A stretch of DNA of 64,000 nucleotides from Symbiodinium natans (GCA_905221605.1 CAJNDS010000702.1:157501-221500); one strand, 5' to 3'. Shown: positions 1 through 10,334, numbered from the stretch's first letter. The notes: a model not told the origin generated them from the sequence alone. A program made the numbers and translations.

Positions 1-705
1 CGGGCCTTTTTGCAAGCGTGGCGGATGAAGCACGGGGCGCGGTTCAGGGTCTACGCTCAGAAGCGCAAAGGCATCAAGCAAACGGAGTCGCAGCAGCTGA
101 AAAAGCCGACGCTGACGGCTGTGACTTTGCGACAGAGGCGAGCGCTGGCCTCCCTGCCATCCCAGACGGAGTGCAGCAGGTCTACTGTCATTCCTGGTGT
201 GACAGCAACTTTTGCAAAGGACGCCCTTGCCAGTGAGCCACACCTAGGTCGCCAGTTGAAGAACTTCAAGCGCCGGACCGAAAACATCAAGTTGAGAAAC
301 CAGGCGGTCTCCGCGCAGCGAAAGGTTGGCTGCAACCCTTTTCTGGAAGCCAAGTTGAAAACAGCGAAGCTGTGGAGCTGTCGCCGTGACAAGGATGCGG
401 CCGAGTACTTGCGCAGCATGGAAGTTCTGGCAAGATGGAAGCTGCTGGATTGCAGCTTGGCCCGGGACACTGACATGGTCTTTCCGCGTGGCAAGGACTA
501 TCGGTTGCTGCGGCTGCGGGATGAGCCGGCCTTTGCGCAGGTCATTGAGCTTGTGGCGCGGGCCCACATGGTGGTCTTCGATGACGTGGATGATCTACTG
601 GCCGTTGAGCCTGAGATTGCCAAGTGGCTCGCTTGCATTTTTTCTTTGCCGCTACCTGACGAAGACACAGATAGCTTGATACAGTGCCTTTTCAATAATA
701 GTTAA
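1..705 (+). CDS. Unidentified protein, 3' part (partial at left edge)
   Basis: The frame is open from base 1 to a TAA at 703-705, about 234 codons, so the start lies outside the window. I do not recognise the family. The composition looks coding: a basic N-terminal half (MKHGARFRVYAQKRKG, LKNFKRRTENIK, LWSCRRDKDAAEYL) and a more acidic, hydrophobic C-terminal half (RAHMVVFDDVDDLL, LPDEDTDSL). No membrane segment or signal peptide is visible. Coding quality continues about 10 bases after the stop in another frame (next entry), so the stop is probably either inside an unrecognised intron or the result of a one-base shift. A DNA- or RNA-associated role would only be a guess from the basic charge. 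Confidence 0.4.
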   Translation, partial: RAFLQAWRMKHGARFRVYAQKRKGIKQTESQQLKKPTLTAVTLRQRRALASLPSQTECSRSTVIPGVTATFAKDALASEPHLGRQLKNFKRRTENIKLRNQAVSAQRKVGCNPFLEAKLKTAKLWSCRRDKDAAEYLRSMEVLARWKLLDCSLARDTDMVFPRGKDYRLLRLRDEPAFAQVIELVARAHMVVFDDVDDLLAVEPEIAKWLACIFSLPLPDEDTDSLIQCLFNNS

Positions 706-1190
706 AGCAGACTCAGACAAGGAATGTCGAGGTCTCCAAGGTGGCTGTGCTCGTTGCTGCTTATGGTCTTCCCGTCATGTCGAAGGCGGCTTGGAACAGA
801 TTCACTTCTGGCACCAGAGACGAGGTCTCAGTGGTCTTCAGCCAGCACCTCCTGAGCCAACGCTTTGTGTTCATTGGAAGTGTTCCGGATGATTACAGAG
901 GCCACTTTTTGCAAGGTCTCCTGCATCATTCCAAAGGCCTTTGGCACTTGGACCGTAGCCGGAAAGACATGGAGAATCGGTTAAAGGCCGAGAATGTTGC
1001 CGCCAAGGCTGCGGCGAAGGCAAAAGCCAAGCCGAAGGCGCGACCAAAAGCCAAAGGCAGGCCTGCGCCCCCCAAGGTCATAGATCTGGGGATAAGAAAC
1101 GCCGACGTGCATGGCGGCCTGTGGTTCTGGGGTCTTTTCCGAAAGCTTCATCGCTTCGATCGACCCGAGGGTGTTTTCATGTCTAATTAG
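702..1190 (+). CDS. Probable continuation of the left-edge gene, basic Lys/Ala/Pro tail
   Basis: The frame is open from just after a TAG at 699-701 to the TAG ending at 1190. It reads VEVSKVAVLVAAYGLPVMSK and then a folded-looking stretch (VFSQHLLSQRFVFIGSVPDD), followed by a low-complexity basic tail (AAAKAKAKPKARPKAKGRP) at about 1003-1070. This tail resembles those of chromatin-associated dinoflagellate proteins, but that is composition only. A GTG at 741 should not be taken as a start. The segment most likely belongs to the same gene as the preceding frame, joined by splicing (an AG ends at 740, just before GTGGCTGTG) or separated from it by a frameshift. The function is unknown. Confidence 0.35.
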   Translation, partial: LKQTQTRNVEVSKVAVLVAAYGLPVMSKAAWNRFTSGTRDEVSVVFSQHLLSQRFVFIGSVPDDYRGHFLQGLLHHSKGLWHLDRSRKDMENRLKAENVAAKAAAKAKAKPKARPKAKGRPAPPKVIDLGIRNADVHGGLWFWGLFRKLHRFDRPEGVFMSN

Positions 1191-2551
1191 TTGAGCGGCA
1201 GCAACAGCAGCGGAGGTCTGGGAAGTCATTGGTATGATTATTTTTAAAGTAACTGATGTGCGCAGCAGAACTTCTTGGTCTTGTCGCTGTGGCCCACGGC
1301 TTTTACGACTCTGATGGGGTATGGGGAAAAAGGCATTTGCGTTGTCTTGACTGTGTGCGTTTATCTGTCATGAGTTGCCCGGGCCAATGGTCCCAATTGC
1401 ACTTTCATGCTGATCACGTGCGTGTTTCGCCAGGCCTATAGTCCAGCTGAGCAGGCGGCTAGCCCGGCATGGGATCGTGTTCGTCACAAGGCTGCGCCAC
1501 GCTGGTTTTCTGCCAATGACTCATTATCCCAGTTGAAAGTGTACCTGTTTGGCCAGGCCTGCAGCCTACCCTGAGCAGGGGGACAGCTGACCCGGCCTAA
1601 TTTGTCACAGTATTGCGGTCTCTGTGGCGAGCTCGTCACCTAAGGTGGCAAATTTTCCGTAGGGCCCGGGTCTTTTTTCAGTGACAGTGATCTCTTAGGA
1701 CTGCAACCAATGCGTTTCAGGCTGCCATGGGACCTGCTTGAATTTGGCAGCCAGTTGTTCATAGTTGGCCTCCAGCTGTTTCAAAGTCACCGCTGAGAGA
1801 CGGTGATTTATTTAATGGTTCTATGGACTCACAAGGATGGTATGCCGGAAAAAAAGGAGCGCCAAAAGAAGCAGAACCACCCTAACAACAAGACATGCCC
1901 GCAAACTGTAAATTGGTTAAAATTTTTGGCCCCAAGGCTGAGGCCTACCCAGATTAGAAGAACAACAAGCCAAGCCTACACTGCAAGGCTGTGAGAGCGG
2001 TTTCGGTGGCAGTTGGGATGCTTAGAGGCTTAGAGTCCATGCCTTTGAGGACCTGGAGCGCAGTCGAGACGTGAAACAGGGAAGCAGCGAGAAGCACCCA
2101 GTGAAGAAGGGGCCACCCCCCGAGGCAACGCCGGCTGTGGCCTTGTGGTCGGCGTGCTGAGTGGCGCAGATGGCTATGACGAGCTGATGAAGGCGCCGTG
2201 GTCAGGGCTGTTGAGCGCTTTTTGAATCTTTGCCTTGAGGGGATGTGTCGGCCTGCAGCAAGCCTATTTAAGTCCTTTCTTGCAGGTTAGGCCAGGCCCA
2301 AGAATGCCTCGTTCCTAGGCGGGCGCCCACGTCGTCTGCGAGCGCGTGACGGTGCCCTGGGCACAGCGAAGCCCGAGCCCCCAACCCATTGTACATGGTT
2401 GGGATTTGAGGCTTCATGAATGGGAGGGGGGGCTTCGATGAGAAAGCGACCGTCGTGGTCCTGAAGAAAAATGGATCTTAGAGCGACTTCCCCTCTGTTT
2501 ATGCCTCGACATGCCTCGACTGCATCACGCCGACACCGGCGCTAGCTCAAC
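1191..2551. other. Unassigned sequence with a weak 120-base duplication
   Basis: No convincing coding sequence. A degenerate duplication is visible: CCAGGCCTATAGTCCAGC.. from 1431 and CCAGGCCTGCAGCCTACC.. from 1552, each followed by a GAGCAG..G..C..CCCGGC block about 15-30 bases later, 121 bases apart. The rest is unique. Confidence 0.4.
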
Positions 2552-2634
2552 TTAGGTTTTAGGTTTAGGGTTTAGGGTTTAGGGTTTAGGCTTTAGGGTT
2601 TAGGCTTTAGGGTTTAGGGTTTATGGTTTAGGGT
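2552..2634. repeat. Telomere-type block (TTTAGGG)n
   Basis: About eleven heptamers, G-rich strand on +, with GCTTTAG and TTTATGG variants. It lies in unique sequence; no PPR-like segment directly precedes it. Confidence 0.9.
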
Positions 2635-3712
2635 GAGCTCCCCCCGTGTGGTCGCAGCGATTCGTCAGGATCTGCCAGTGCCCCGGCGCCACATTGCACC
2701 AGACGAGCGCAGACTGCCGGACCTGAGCTGAGCAACCCGGCCCAGAAGTTTGAGAACCCCAGAGCCCCGAAACTTTATTGCGTGTGAGGAGATTCTAGAA
2801 GATTATAGACTCATGGACCATTGATGTTCCGTTGCGGGTGGAAGCAGGTAAGTGTTCGACTTATCGGCGTAGCGTCCGTTTAGAGCGTGGTGATGCAAGG
2901 GGGCAGGATGCAACTTTTTTCCCTTGTTGTTTCAGTGCCATGTCCGAAGCACCCGTGAGATGCCAGTGACGCCAGGCACGCCGCGACGGGCTTGCCATAG
3001 AACGGGCCAGAAAGATGGTGCCACAGGTTCTCCCACTGTTTTGGAAGACTTGGCTGCTTAAAGGCAGGCAAGCAGACTGTGTAGTAATGAGGCTTTTGTA
3101 TGCCTCCGGCTCAGGCAAGGGTCCGAGCTGACTGAGGGAGCTGTGAGTGAAATATCGCTATTACTATTACTATTGCTAGTATTATTCCTATTGCTACTGC
3201 CACTACTATTACTATTACCATTACTATGACTTGCTATTCCTAGTACTATTGCTGTTACTAGAATCTCTGTCAGCCGGCGGTTCCTATTGCCTTCGAATCT
3301 GCTACTAGAAGGTCCATAAGAGGTGCCCCGCAAACGGAATAATGCGAGTGTGACACTACGTGACACTTTCGCCAGCCCGGCGGTCTAGCCAAGCTTTCTT
3401 CAGACAAAGAAGTAATCACCAAGAGCTGATTCAGGTAGATGGCGGATAGCGGTGCTCGACAAACCCCTGGAAGTTTCCTGACCCCTAGACACCAGACAGA
3501 AAAAGCCCTAAAGCATCCCCAAACAAAAGCCCTGCATCCTGCTTTGCCGCCGCGGCGCTGTGGTGGCCGCGCCCACCACCCGCGCGTGGGAGCCTGCGAA
3601 GTGTGGCTCTGCCTCAGAAGTTAAGTCAGGGTCTGTGGGTCTCAGCCTTTGCGTTAGGTGTTCTCCACCCTCGCTGTGGGCGTATCTGTAGATGTTCGCT
3701 CAGCTATTCTCC
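2635..3712. other. Unassigned sequence containing a trinucleotide tract
   Basis: No convincing gene. The only structure seen is the ATT/ACT tract listed separately. Open frames on both strands here are short and have no family features. Confidence 0.4.
3148..3262. repeat. Degenerate (TTACTA)n microsatellite
   Basis: Imperfect TTACTATTACTATTGCTA-type tract of about 115 bases. The Asn/Ser-rich frame on the complementary strand is a by-product of the repeat. Confidence 0.85.
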
Positions 3713-3758
3713 TTTTAGGGTTTAGGGTTTAGGGTTTATAAGGTTTAGGGTTTAGGGT
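3713..3758. repeat. Telomere-type block (TTTAGGG)n
   Basis: Six G-strand heptamers with one TTTATAAGG interruption. Together with the opposite block at 3948-4001 it delimits a 290-base interval with complementary ends. Confidence 0.9.
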
Positions 3759-3947
3759 CCTAGACCACCCAGAGAATCCCGAGCATCCCTGGACTGTCCC
3801 GTTGAAGGGGCTGCTTCGAAGCAAATAGCCTAGTTGCTTAGCACGGTCTTCGTGTGCCGTGTTGAACTTCAAGCATTTGCACACTGCATACCACTTCTAT
3901 GAGCTTGTGTGCAGAGAAGCCTATCGGCAACGTGGAGAAACCAGAGA

Positions 3948-4001
3948 ACCCGAAACCCTAAACCCGAAACCCGAAACCCTAAACCCTAAACCCTAAACCC
4001 C
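3948..4001. repeat. Telomere-type block (CCCTAAA)n
   Basis: C-strand heptamers on +, mixed with the CCCGAAA variant at the left end. Confidence 0.9.
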
Positions 4002-4479
4002 AATCAAGCCCATTGCCCACCGAAGGCCCCTTGGCATCGGAGGAGTGCGGGAGCAATGGAGGCACCTGCTCCCGAGTTGCAAGGTGTACATGGCCATCCC
4101 TATTCATGGGCCTCAAGGCCCCAAGGATAGAGGGGTTTTAGGCAGGGGCTTAGGAGAAGGGCTCGCGCACCCCGTGCGTAAACCACATGCCCATAGGAAG
4201 AGGGCTTGCTTGGTGTACTGGCAAGTGATCTTGTGGGAAGGCCGCGACTGCTCGAGCCATCCATGGACAAGCACAGGCGGGGGTGCCGAGTGCAGAACAT
4301 GTACTTGGGCCGGCCCCCTAAGTTGTTCTAGGATTCGAAGCTTCCGAGAGCAGCACTTGACTTTGTGGACAAACTCTTGCACTCCTGTGCTGCTGCTGCC
4401 GATTGTTATCCCTCAGGGGAGATGTTCAGGCGTCACCTGTCCTGACATCTGGGGGCGCGAATTTCCGTGCATGTTGCAA

Positions 4480-4572
4480 GGAGCGACGACGTGCTCAAAC
4501 GCCGCAACGCCGCCATTGCAGCTGCGGGCAGGCATCTCTTTGGCATGACTCCTCGGCTGGCTCCCTGTTAGA
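4480..4572 (+). CDS. PPR-like fragment (weak)
   Basis: The frame reads KRRNAAIAAAGRHLFGM before a TAG. The NAAIAAAG core matches helix A of the dinoflagellate PPR consensus (YNAAISACE). The fragment is short, without telomere-type flanks, and could be chance. Confidence 0.2.
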
Positions 4573-4679
4573 CGCGCCGGGCGCGAGGGTTCCCACTTTG
4601 TAGATGTTGCATATCGGGTGAAGGCTTGCGCGGGTCGTTCGGACAGAATGGAGTGAGCTCATTGCCCCGTCAAGCCTTC

Positions 4680-4812
4680 GACCCCGCCAACGTCCCAACG
4701 CTGCCACATGTGCTTCATGCCTCATATGCCTCCGTCCGCAGGCGTCAGCGCTGGCGACAGGCCCTTCAGCTCTTTCATGCCTTACCACAGGGCCGGCTGC
4801 AGCCGATGCATT
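4680..4812 (+). CDS. PPR-motif exon-like fragment
   Basis: The frame contains QRWRQALQLFHALPQGRLQP, an excellent match to the second half of a dinoflagellate PPR repeat (W..AL.L...L....L.P), preceded by a poorer first helix (HASYASVRRR). PPR proteins bind organellar RNA, and repeats are about 35 residues. The piece is one repeat long and is followed directly by the TATATG microsatellite, so it is either one exon of a spliced gene or a relic. Confidence 0.45.
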
Positions 4813-4851
4813 GCTCAACCCAGCGTATGTACATACACATGTATGATACAG

Positions 4852-4907
4852 ACATTGTATATATATATATGTACATATATGTATTATATACGAAATATAT
4901 ATATATA

Positions 4908-4975
<68 letters not shown>

Positions 4976-4985
4976 ATATACATAT
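4852..4985. repeat. (GTATAT)n microsatellite
   Basis: TATATA tract followed by about eleven perfect TATGTA/TATATG hexamers. The Tyr/Thr- or Ile/Cys-rich frames on both strands are repeat artefacts. Confidence 0.95.
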
Positions 4986-5401
4986 GTGCATAGCATTTTT
5001 CGATTTACACGTTTCTATCGCAAATTACAGATGATTGGAACTTGCCTTTGATGTTTATGTGCAAGATGTGTAAACCGCTGCGCTGTCTGCAGGTGTGTGC
5101 GTGTGTTGGGAGGCCAGTACCATAAACTACCACACTTGGGGCGGTTTGCAAAGGACAGATCAAGACCTAAACGAAGGAATTCATGGGATACCTGGACGAG
5201 TTTGGGGGGGCCTGCGAACAGGCCTGCGCAGTTCTTGGAGCCCTCGCATCCGAGACACAAGAAACGAAGTTCAGCTACGCCCGAGCCCTCGAACCTGGAA
5301 TCTAGACCGGCCTAAGCCCCTTGACGCACGAAACCCTTCCCATGCACACGACCATGCCCTTACCTCCCCAAGAGCTGGCACGGGTTCCTCATGATGTCGA
5401 C

Positions 5402-5496
5402 TGGCTGGTTCTTAGTAGGGAATGAGGGAATGAGGTACCCTATATGTAAGGGTATATATATATGATATATATAAAGGGCTCCTAATTCCCTCAGTC
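5402..5496. mobile_element. Short palindromic element, copy 1
   Basis: TGGCTGGTTCTTAGTAG, then GAATGAGGGAATGAG, a TA-rich centre (5438-5474) and TAATTCCCTCA form a small foldback. It abuts a CCCTAAA block. A related copy with the same order of parts lies at 22425-22502. Confidence 0.5.
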
Positions 5497-5542
5497 AACC
5501 CTAAACCCTAAACACTAAACCCTAAACCCTGAACCCTAAACC
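5497..5542. repeat. Telomere-type block (CCCTAAA)n
   Basis: Six C-strand heptamers, with one CACTAAA and one CCCTGAA. It directly follows the palindromic element. Confidence 0.9.
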
Positions 5543-5584
5543 AAAGGTCTCAAGGGTTCTTCAGTCCTTTAGGTTTCCTTCCGA

Positions 5585-5640
5585 GGAACGCGCGGAGCTA
5601 CGGCGCTGCCATGGGCGAGCCTCGTCGTGAAGACTCGTCT
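5585..5640 (+). CDS. PPR-like fragment (weak)
   Basis: RNARSYGAAMGEPRRE resembles PPR helix A (SYGAAM) about 40 bases to the right of a CCCTAAA block, the position such fragments occupy elsewhere here. Too short to be sure. Confidence 0.2.
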
Positions 5641-6860
5641 CATAGACGCGTAGACTATCATCATACAAGTATATTTGTATATGATTGTATTTGTAAATTC
5701 TGAAAAATATTCAGAATCTCATCATATTAGCATTTTTTGTTATAGTGTTATATTAGTTTTCTCTCATATGAATACATCGTTACATTTTTATAGTTAAGTT
5801 CATATACGTATATTCTTATATTGGTACAGTACTATATGATTATAGTTGTAGATTCTGCAGTGTACTTTCGCATCAGGGGCTCTTTTGTGGTCCAGAGATG
5901 TGAGCTGCCGGATCATTGATGCGGGCGGCATGCCGACTCAAAGCAAAGATTTTCATCGCACGGAAGCCTTGCACCTCTCAGGCCCAACGCACGCAATGGG
6001 TGCCGGCTCTGGCACTGCTCCGGCAGATGTCAAACGCGGCTGTGGAAGGTTCGCAGACCTTCTTGGGCCTCGGTAGATAAGGAGCGATGGCATGAAATGC
6101 GCCGAGTAATTACTTGGGTCAAATCAGCGCATTCGTCGACCTAATCATTTTGCTGCTACCCCCTTCTGCCATTCAGATGTGCTTGGTGGCGTCCATTGTG
6201 AGCGCTGCAGGTAGAAATTCCGGGGTAGGCGACAGGGAGGGGTTCTCCTAGTGACAGGTGAATGACAACTTGACCTGCAGTCCCGAAGGTGTGATGATGA
6301 ACCGCTGGGGCAGGTAGGGGTTATCGAGCACCCTTGAATGCAGGCAACATCATCCTCTATTCTGCTGCCAGCACGGCCTGTGAGCAAGGACAGCCCCTTG
6401 TGCGGCAAGAAAAAAGTGCAATTCGCCATCCACGCACTTGTTCCCAAGTAGTGTGTTCGAAAGCATGAAAGACTGAAGCCTATGATCCTATGCGGGTAAG
6501 CCCGAAACTACAACAAGAAGCTTGTCCGGTTCGCTTCTGTTAGCTCTGCCAACTGAGAACTTGGCCCTGTGCCGTCAAAGTGCTGGACACTGTGCGGCGA
6601 CACTCTGTGGAGGCGAAACTCTGTCTTGGAACCACGAACATAGCAGCTCATAGGAGGAGTTGAAGAAGATTCCTTTCGCTTCTGAGGGAGCCTTTAGGCT
6701 TGATGGGCGCGTGTAGCGAGTCATGCTGACAGGACACTTGACCAACCCAGATCCAAGATCGTTTCTGTCCTAATGAACCCAACGTTTCATATTCTCTGGC
6801 CTGAGCGCCTTGAGAGCTTCAAATCGTCGAACAACAAACTCGAAGCCTTCCAAAGCCTAC
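5641..6860. other. Unassigned; AT-rich island 5640-5860
   Basis: 5640-5860 is clearly richer in A and T than its surroundings (TATATTTGTATATGATTGTA-like). The rest is unique with no convincing gene. Confidence 0.45.
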
Positions 6861-6929
6861 CCCTCAACCCTAAACCCTAGACCCTAAACCCTAAATCCTA
6901 AACCCTAAACCCTAAACCCCCAACCCCTC
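6861..6929. repeat. Telomere-type block (CCCTAAA)n
   Basis: Nine C-strand heptamers with a few substitutions (CCCTAGA, TCCTAAA). Confidence 0.9.
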
Positions 6930-7040
6930 AATACAGCTGGATGCACGCCGACCTGCTGGACCATGGGCTTGTGCGGTTCGGGGCTGTGCGGCGTTGCGCG
7001 AGGAGGCTCGGCTTTGGCGAGATCCCGCCCCCGTTGGCCG

Positions 7041-7110
7041 TACTTGGAGGTTCATGGTGCTTCATTAACCAATTGTAACTGTACTTGTAAGTACCATGAA
7101 CCTCCAAGTA
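7041..7110. mobile_element. Foldback MITE-like element, family 2, copy 1
   Basis: Terminal inverted repeats TACTTGGAGGTTCATGGT and ACCATGAACCTCCAAGTA are perfect over 18 bases around a 34-base centre (CCAATTGTAACTGTACTT). GGCCG stands directly outside both ends (7036-7040 and 7111-7115), as expected of a 5-base target-site duplication. A longer copy is at 10953-11073. No coding capacity. Confidence 0.75.
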
Positions 7111-7274
7111 GGCCGTGAGTCTCTGGAGTTTTCTGGACTGCTCGGAATGCTCGGGGGGTCTTCGACCAAACATGAGGCTCCAGGACTCAGAGTTTGGGTG
7201 GTGCGTGTCGCTACTATGGTGCTTCAATCGTTGAGGGCTAAAGCCGCCGACTCATGGGGGCTAGCAACTGACAG

Positions 7275-7349
7275 GCCCTGGAGGTCAACGTGATTGTGCT
7301 CAACACGGCTGCTTGGGCCACGATGTGGTCCGTACGAGTGGCATCTTGA
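7275..7349 (+). CDS. PPR-motif exon-like fragment
   Basis: After CTGACAG (a possible 3' splice site) the frame reads ALEVNVIVLNTAAWATMW to a TGA. EVNVIVLNTA corresponds to the end of one PPR repeat and helix A of the next (..V.SYNAAI). Single, short, + strand. Confidence 0.3.
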   Translation, partial: ALEVNVIVLNTAAWATMWSVRVAS

Positions 7350-7365
7350 GGGGTTCCCCTTATAG

Positions 7366-7467
7366 TGAGGGTTACGAGACTAGGGGACCCCCAATAAAGA
7401 TCCCCACATAGTAGGGTCCCCTTATCAACAGGACCCCAAGAAGGTACCCCGAACTCAGGAAACCCGC
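7366..7467. mobile_element. MITE-like element, family 1, copy A
   Basis: Left end GAGGGTTACGAGACTAGGGG, right end GGAAACCCGC, and inside it the core TAGTAGGGTCCCCTTATCAA and GGACCCCAAGAAGGTACCCC. Aligns base for base with copies at 34943-35055, 43442-43555 and, inverted, 55050-55135. Confidence 0.65.
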
Positions 7468-7560
7468 ATAGTACGGCGCCTGTCTAAAACGGACCCCAAA
7501 GGGACCTTAATCTACAGGTCCACGGGCTTTCAAAGGGGGAAGACTCCACTAACAGAAAAA

Positions 7561-7612
7561 CCCTAAACCCTAAACCCCAAACCCTAAACCCTAAACCCTA
7601 AACACCCCAAAC
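7561..7612. repeat. Telomere-type block (CCCTAAA)n
   Basis: Seven C-strand heptamers, directly left of a PPR-like segment. Confidence 0.9.
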
Positions 7613-7732
7613 CGAAGGCGCCTTGTCCTTTCCGAGGCGCTGGCGGCCACGCGCTGGGCCCTGGGCCTCGGAGCCCTGGGCTGGGCGAGCCGAGGCAAGG
7701 TGCTTTTAGAGTGTCGGTGTAGTTGCGTGTAG
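7613..7732 (+). CDS. PPR-motif exon-like fragment
   Basis: Directly right of a CCCTAAA block, after CCGAAG, the frame reads LVLSEALAATRWALGLGALG to a TAG at 7730. ALAATRWALGLGAL follows the PPR pattern (A...A...RW..AL.LL..L). First-helix residues are weak. Confidence 0.3.
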   Translation, partial: RRRLVLSEALAATRWALGLGALGWASRGKVLLECRCSCV

Positions 7733-7749
7733 TGTTTATGACTTTCATG

Positions 7750-7925
7750 TTTATTGTGATTGTTATTTTATTGTTATTGTTATTGTTATGGTTATTGTTA
7801 TTGTTATTCTTATTCTTAGTCTTCTTCTTATTATTATTATTATGATTAGTGTTATTACTATAGTTATAGTTATAAGTATAGTAACAACAATAACCATCAT
7901 GATTATGATTATGACGATTATTGCA
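7750..7925. repeat. (TTATTG)n microsatellite
   Basis: About 175 bases of imperfect TTATTG/TTATTA units with an opposite-phase AACAACAATAACC piece. The Ile/Val-rich frame through it is an artefact. Confidence 0.9.
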
Positions 7926-8235
7926 GGCATTGTTACTATTCTTAATGATGTATGTTTTGTGAAAAGGGCTTTCTCACTGCGCTCTCAACATGATGTGAAG
8001 CAGGGTTTGTTTTTCTGTTATTGGTGAGTGTACATAGGGTTCCGTTTTAATATTGGTGAGTGTATACATTGGGTGTCCTTTTGGGGATACAAGAAACATA
8101 AACCCTTCTTCATGTCCTGCTCTAGGATCTGGGCAAGTCTGAGATTGTGGGCGGTTGCTTCTCCAGCTAGCTTCCGCCATGTCACGACGTCATCCAAGCC
8201 TCTGAAGTAGCGCACCGTGGCTCGCGCCAAGTCCT

Positions 8236-8510
8236 CCTAAACCTTGAACCCTATAAACCCTACAAACCCTATAAACCCTATAAACCCTATAAACCCTATA
8301 AACCCTATAAACCCTATAAACCCTATAAACCCTATAAACCCTATAAACCCTATAAACCCTATACACCCTATAAACCCTATAAACCCTACCTATAAACCCC
8401 CATAAACCCTATTAACCCTATAAACCCTATAAACCCCCATAAACCCCCATAAACCCTACAAGCCCTCTAAACCCTCGAAGCCCTATACCCTATACCCTTC
8501 AACCCCCAGC
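8236..8510. repeat. Variant telomere-type block (CCCTATAAA)n
   Basis: About 28 copies of a nine-base variant, CCCTATAAA, nearly uniform in the centre and decaying to CCCCATAAA and CCCTCTAAA at the right end. The same variant in opposite orientation fills 15853-16022. Confidence 0.95.
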
Positions 8511-8637
8511 CTCAACTTCATCGCATGCTTGTGAAGCGCACCGGGGAGGTTCCCTGCAAGTGGACCGGATCTCCTTCAACTCTTTGATCGGCAGCTGCCG
8601 GTGCCCGGGTCGCCCTTTTGCCGCCCTGCACTCCTAG
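8511..8637 (+). CDS. PPR-motif exon-like fragment
   Basis: Right of the CCCTATAAA block, the frame ending at TAG 8635-8637 contains GSLQVDRISFNSLIGSCRCP. VDRISFNSLIGSC matches the repeat boundary and helix A of dinoflagellate PPRs (.V.SYNALISAC), and PFAAL matches the start of helix B. About 35 codons, one repeat. Confidence 0.45.
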
Positions 8638-8942
8638 GTGTCCCCGACCATATGCCATTATAAGGTTAGGGTTTTTGCAGTCAAGTAGGGCTGCGTTATA
8701 AGAAGTATGAGGGTTTTCGGAGGCACGCGGGTGAAGGGATTCTCCCAAGACATAAACATCAGAATGGAACACGTTTGAGTACCTGTGCCTTTGCGTTTGC
8801 GACGCCCTGCTTCCCGGACAAAGGCTTGCTACCAGAGACCTCTTTGTAACGCTCATCTTATCTTCATGGCATGGGACTGGAAACGCCCCATCCCTGGACA
8901 AAGCTGATTCTGAGCTCCACCAAGAAGCATCTCAAGAACCGT
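8638..8942. other. Unassigned sequence
   Basis: Unique sequence between a PPR-like piece and the next heptamer block. I see no gene or repeat. Confidence 0.4.
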
Positions 8943-9060
8943 AAACCCTAAACCCTAAACCCTAAACCCTAAACCCTAAACCCTAAACCCTAAACCCTAA
9001 ACCCTAAACCCTAAACCCTAACCCTAAACCCTAAACCCCAAACCCTAAACCCTAAACCTC
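8943..9060. repeat. Telomere-type block (CCCTAAA)n
   Basis: About 17 nearly perfect C-strand heptamers. Left partner of the inverted pair that closes at 9200. Confidence 0.95.
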
Positions 9061-9199
9061 AAGGTGAGTCAGCATAGTTGCCCCAGTGAAGCCGAGGGAT
9101 GGCCCCTGGCAAGCCGCCGCGGAGCTTACCATGGACATGCGCGCACGAGGCCCCGCCACAGAGCAAAGCAAGCCTCCCAAGCAGAGCCCAGCTACTACG
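9061..9199 (+). CDS. PPR-motif exon-like fragment inside an inverted heptamer pair
   Basis: 139 bases enclosed by (CCCTAAA)n and (TTTAGGG)n. The frame through the middle reads DGPWQAAAELTMDMRARGPA, which fits PPR helix B and the following turn (W..AL.L..DM...G..P). The right junction reads ACGAGG^GTTTAGGG, where the repeat itself would supply a GT donor. The left junction CTCAAGGTGAG is not an obvious acceptor. Confidence 0.4.
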
Positions 9200-9268
9200 A
9201 GGGTTTAGGGTTTGGGGTTTAGGGTTTGGGGTTTGGGGTTTAGGGTTAGGGTTTAGGGTTTAGGGTTC
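9200..9268. repeat. Telomere-type block (TTTAGGG)n
   Basis: Nine G-strand heptamers including TTTGGGG variants. Confidence 0.95.
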
Positions 9269-10334
9269 ACATCCGCTGCCCCTTGGCACTTCGGTAAGAG
9301 CAGGCTCCGCGCAGCCATTCCCAACTACTGCACTGCACCTACACCTCGAGCAGGACTCCGCGGCAACCGCATTACCTCCAACGCAGTGGCATGGCTGGAC
9401 TGGTTGGTCGTCTCCTTGCCTCAAGAAGCTTAGAGGGTCAGCTTCAAGTCTGAACAGCTTCTGAGAGTAAAGAGCCCTCTCAGCAGATAGATGCTTGAGG
9501 TTTGTTGACACCGATAGCACTGCAGAAGCACTTGCATACTTGCGTGGGGCCCTACCCCCCCCCCCCCCCCTCCCCAGGTTATGGCTTCCCTGTCCGATGC
9601 CAAATGCTGGCAGCGGGCCTTGGGTGACTCAGCTCAGGGGAAAGCAGGGCTTCCCACTGAAGCGCTCTTAGTCGAACGCACAGCATCGCAACGTGCACTG
9701 CAGGGTAGTCGAGCGACACTGTCTTTGATCGGTTCATTGTAGTTCCAAGGCAGACCTCGACATTCGCCTAGCCGCAAACTCATCCAACATGGTCTTCTCA
9801 AGTACTCCACATGGTCTTTTACGAAAGGGGGGGTTTCCGAACATAAGGGACCCCCCCCCGGAAAACCCCTACACAAGCCTCATCTACGACTTCTCCGAGG
9901 CGTGCACCATGAAAGCTCGTGCCAGTTTCTCTCCCCCAAATCGTCCAACGCCCACCCCAAAACCTTTCACAGCCTTGCGGGGAATCAAATCACAAGGCGC
10001 CTTCGAAGATCTGCCGTGCCTGCGGCACTTGGGCATGTAAGGCCGCGTTCGTTCGAAAGATTTGTGCCCTTGAGTTTTCGGGCTTCGTGGCACAGATACC
10101 CACATACCATTGAGCGTGGGTAGATTCTATCCTTCGAGGGTCATGTTCTTGTGTGAACTCGTGACTTCCTCATAGTTGTCATAACCCCTCTGCACACTTG
10201 TACGTACTTATTTATCCGTAGGCCTTGAGAACAGCAGTCTGCAATGCGGAAGGCAGCTCTGTGAACACATCAGCCGTAGGTAGTTACAAGTTGTCCATGT
10301 CTTGGGCGCAAGCAACTGCCGGATGTTCGGGTCC
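9269..10334. other. Unassigned; poly-C and a small foldback
   Basis: Poly-C of 16 at 9555-9570. At 9826-9868 GGGGGTTTCCGAACATAAGG is followed by GACCCCCCCCCGG and AAAACCCC, which looks like a shortened family 1 element. No convincing gene. Confidence 0.45.

Noticed and set aside
4775-5034. Tyr/Thr- or Ile/Cys-repeat membrane proteins
   Set aside because: They are readings of the TATATG microsatellite on both strands.
8236-8510. CRISPR-like array
   Set aside because: Units are nine bases and contiguous with no spacers; simple tandem repeat in eukaryotic DNA.
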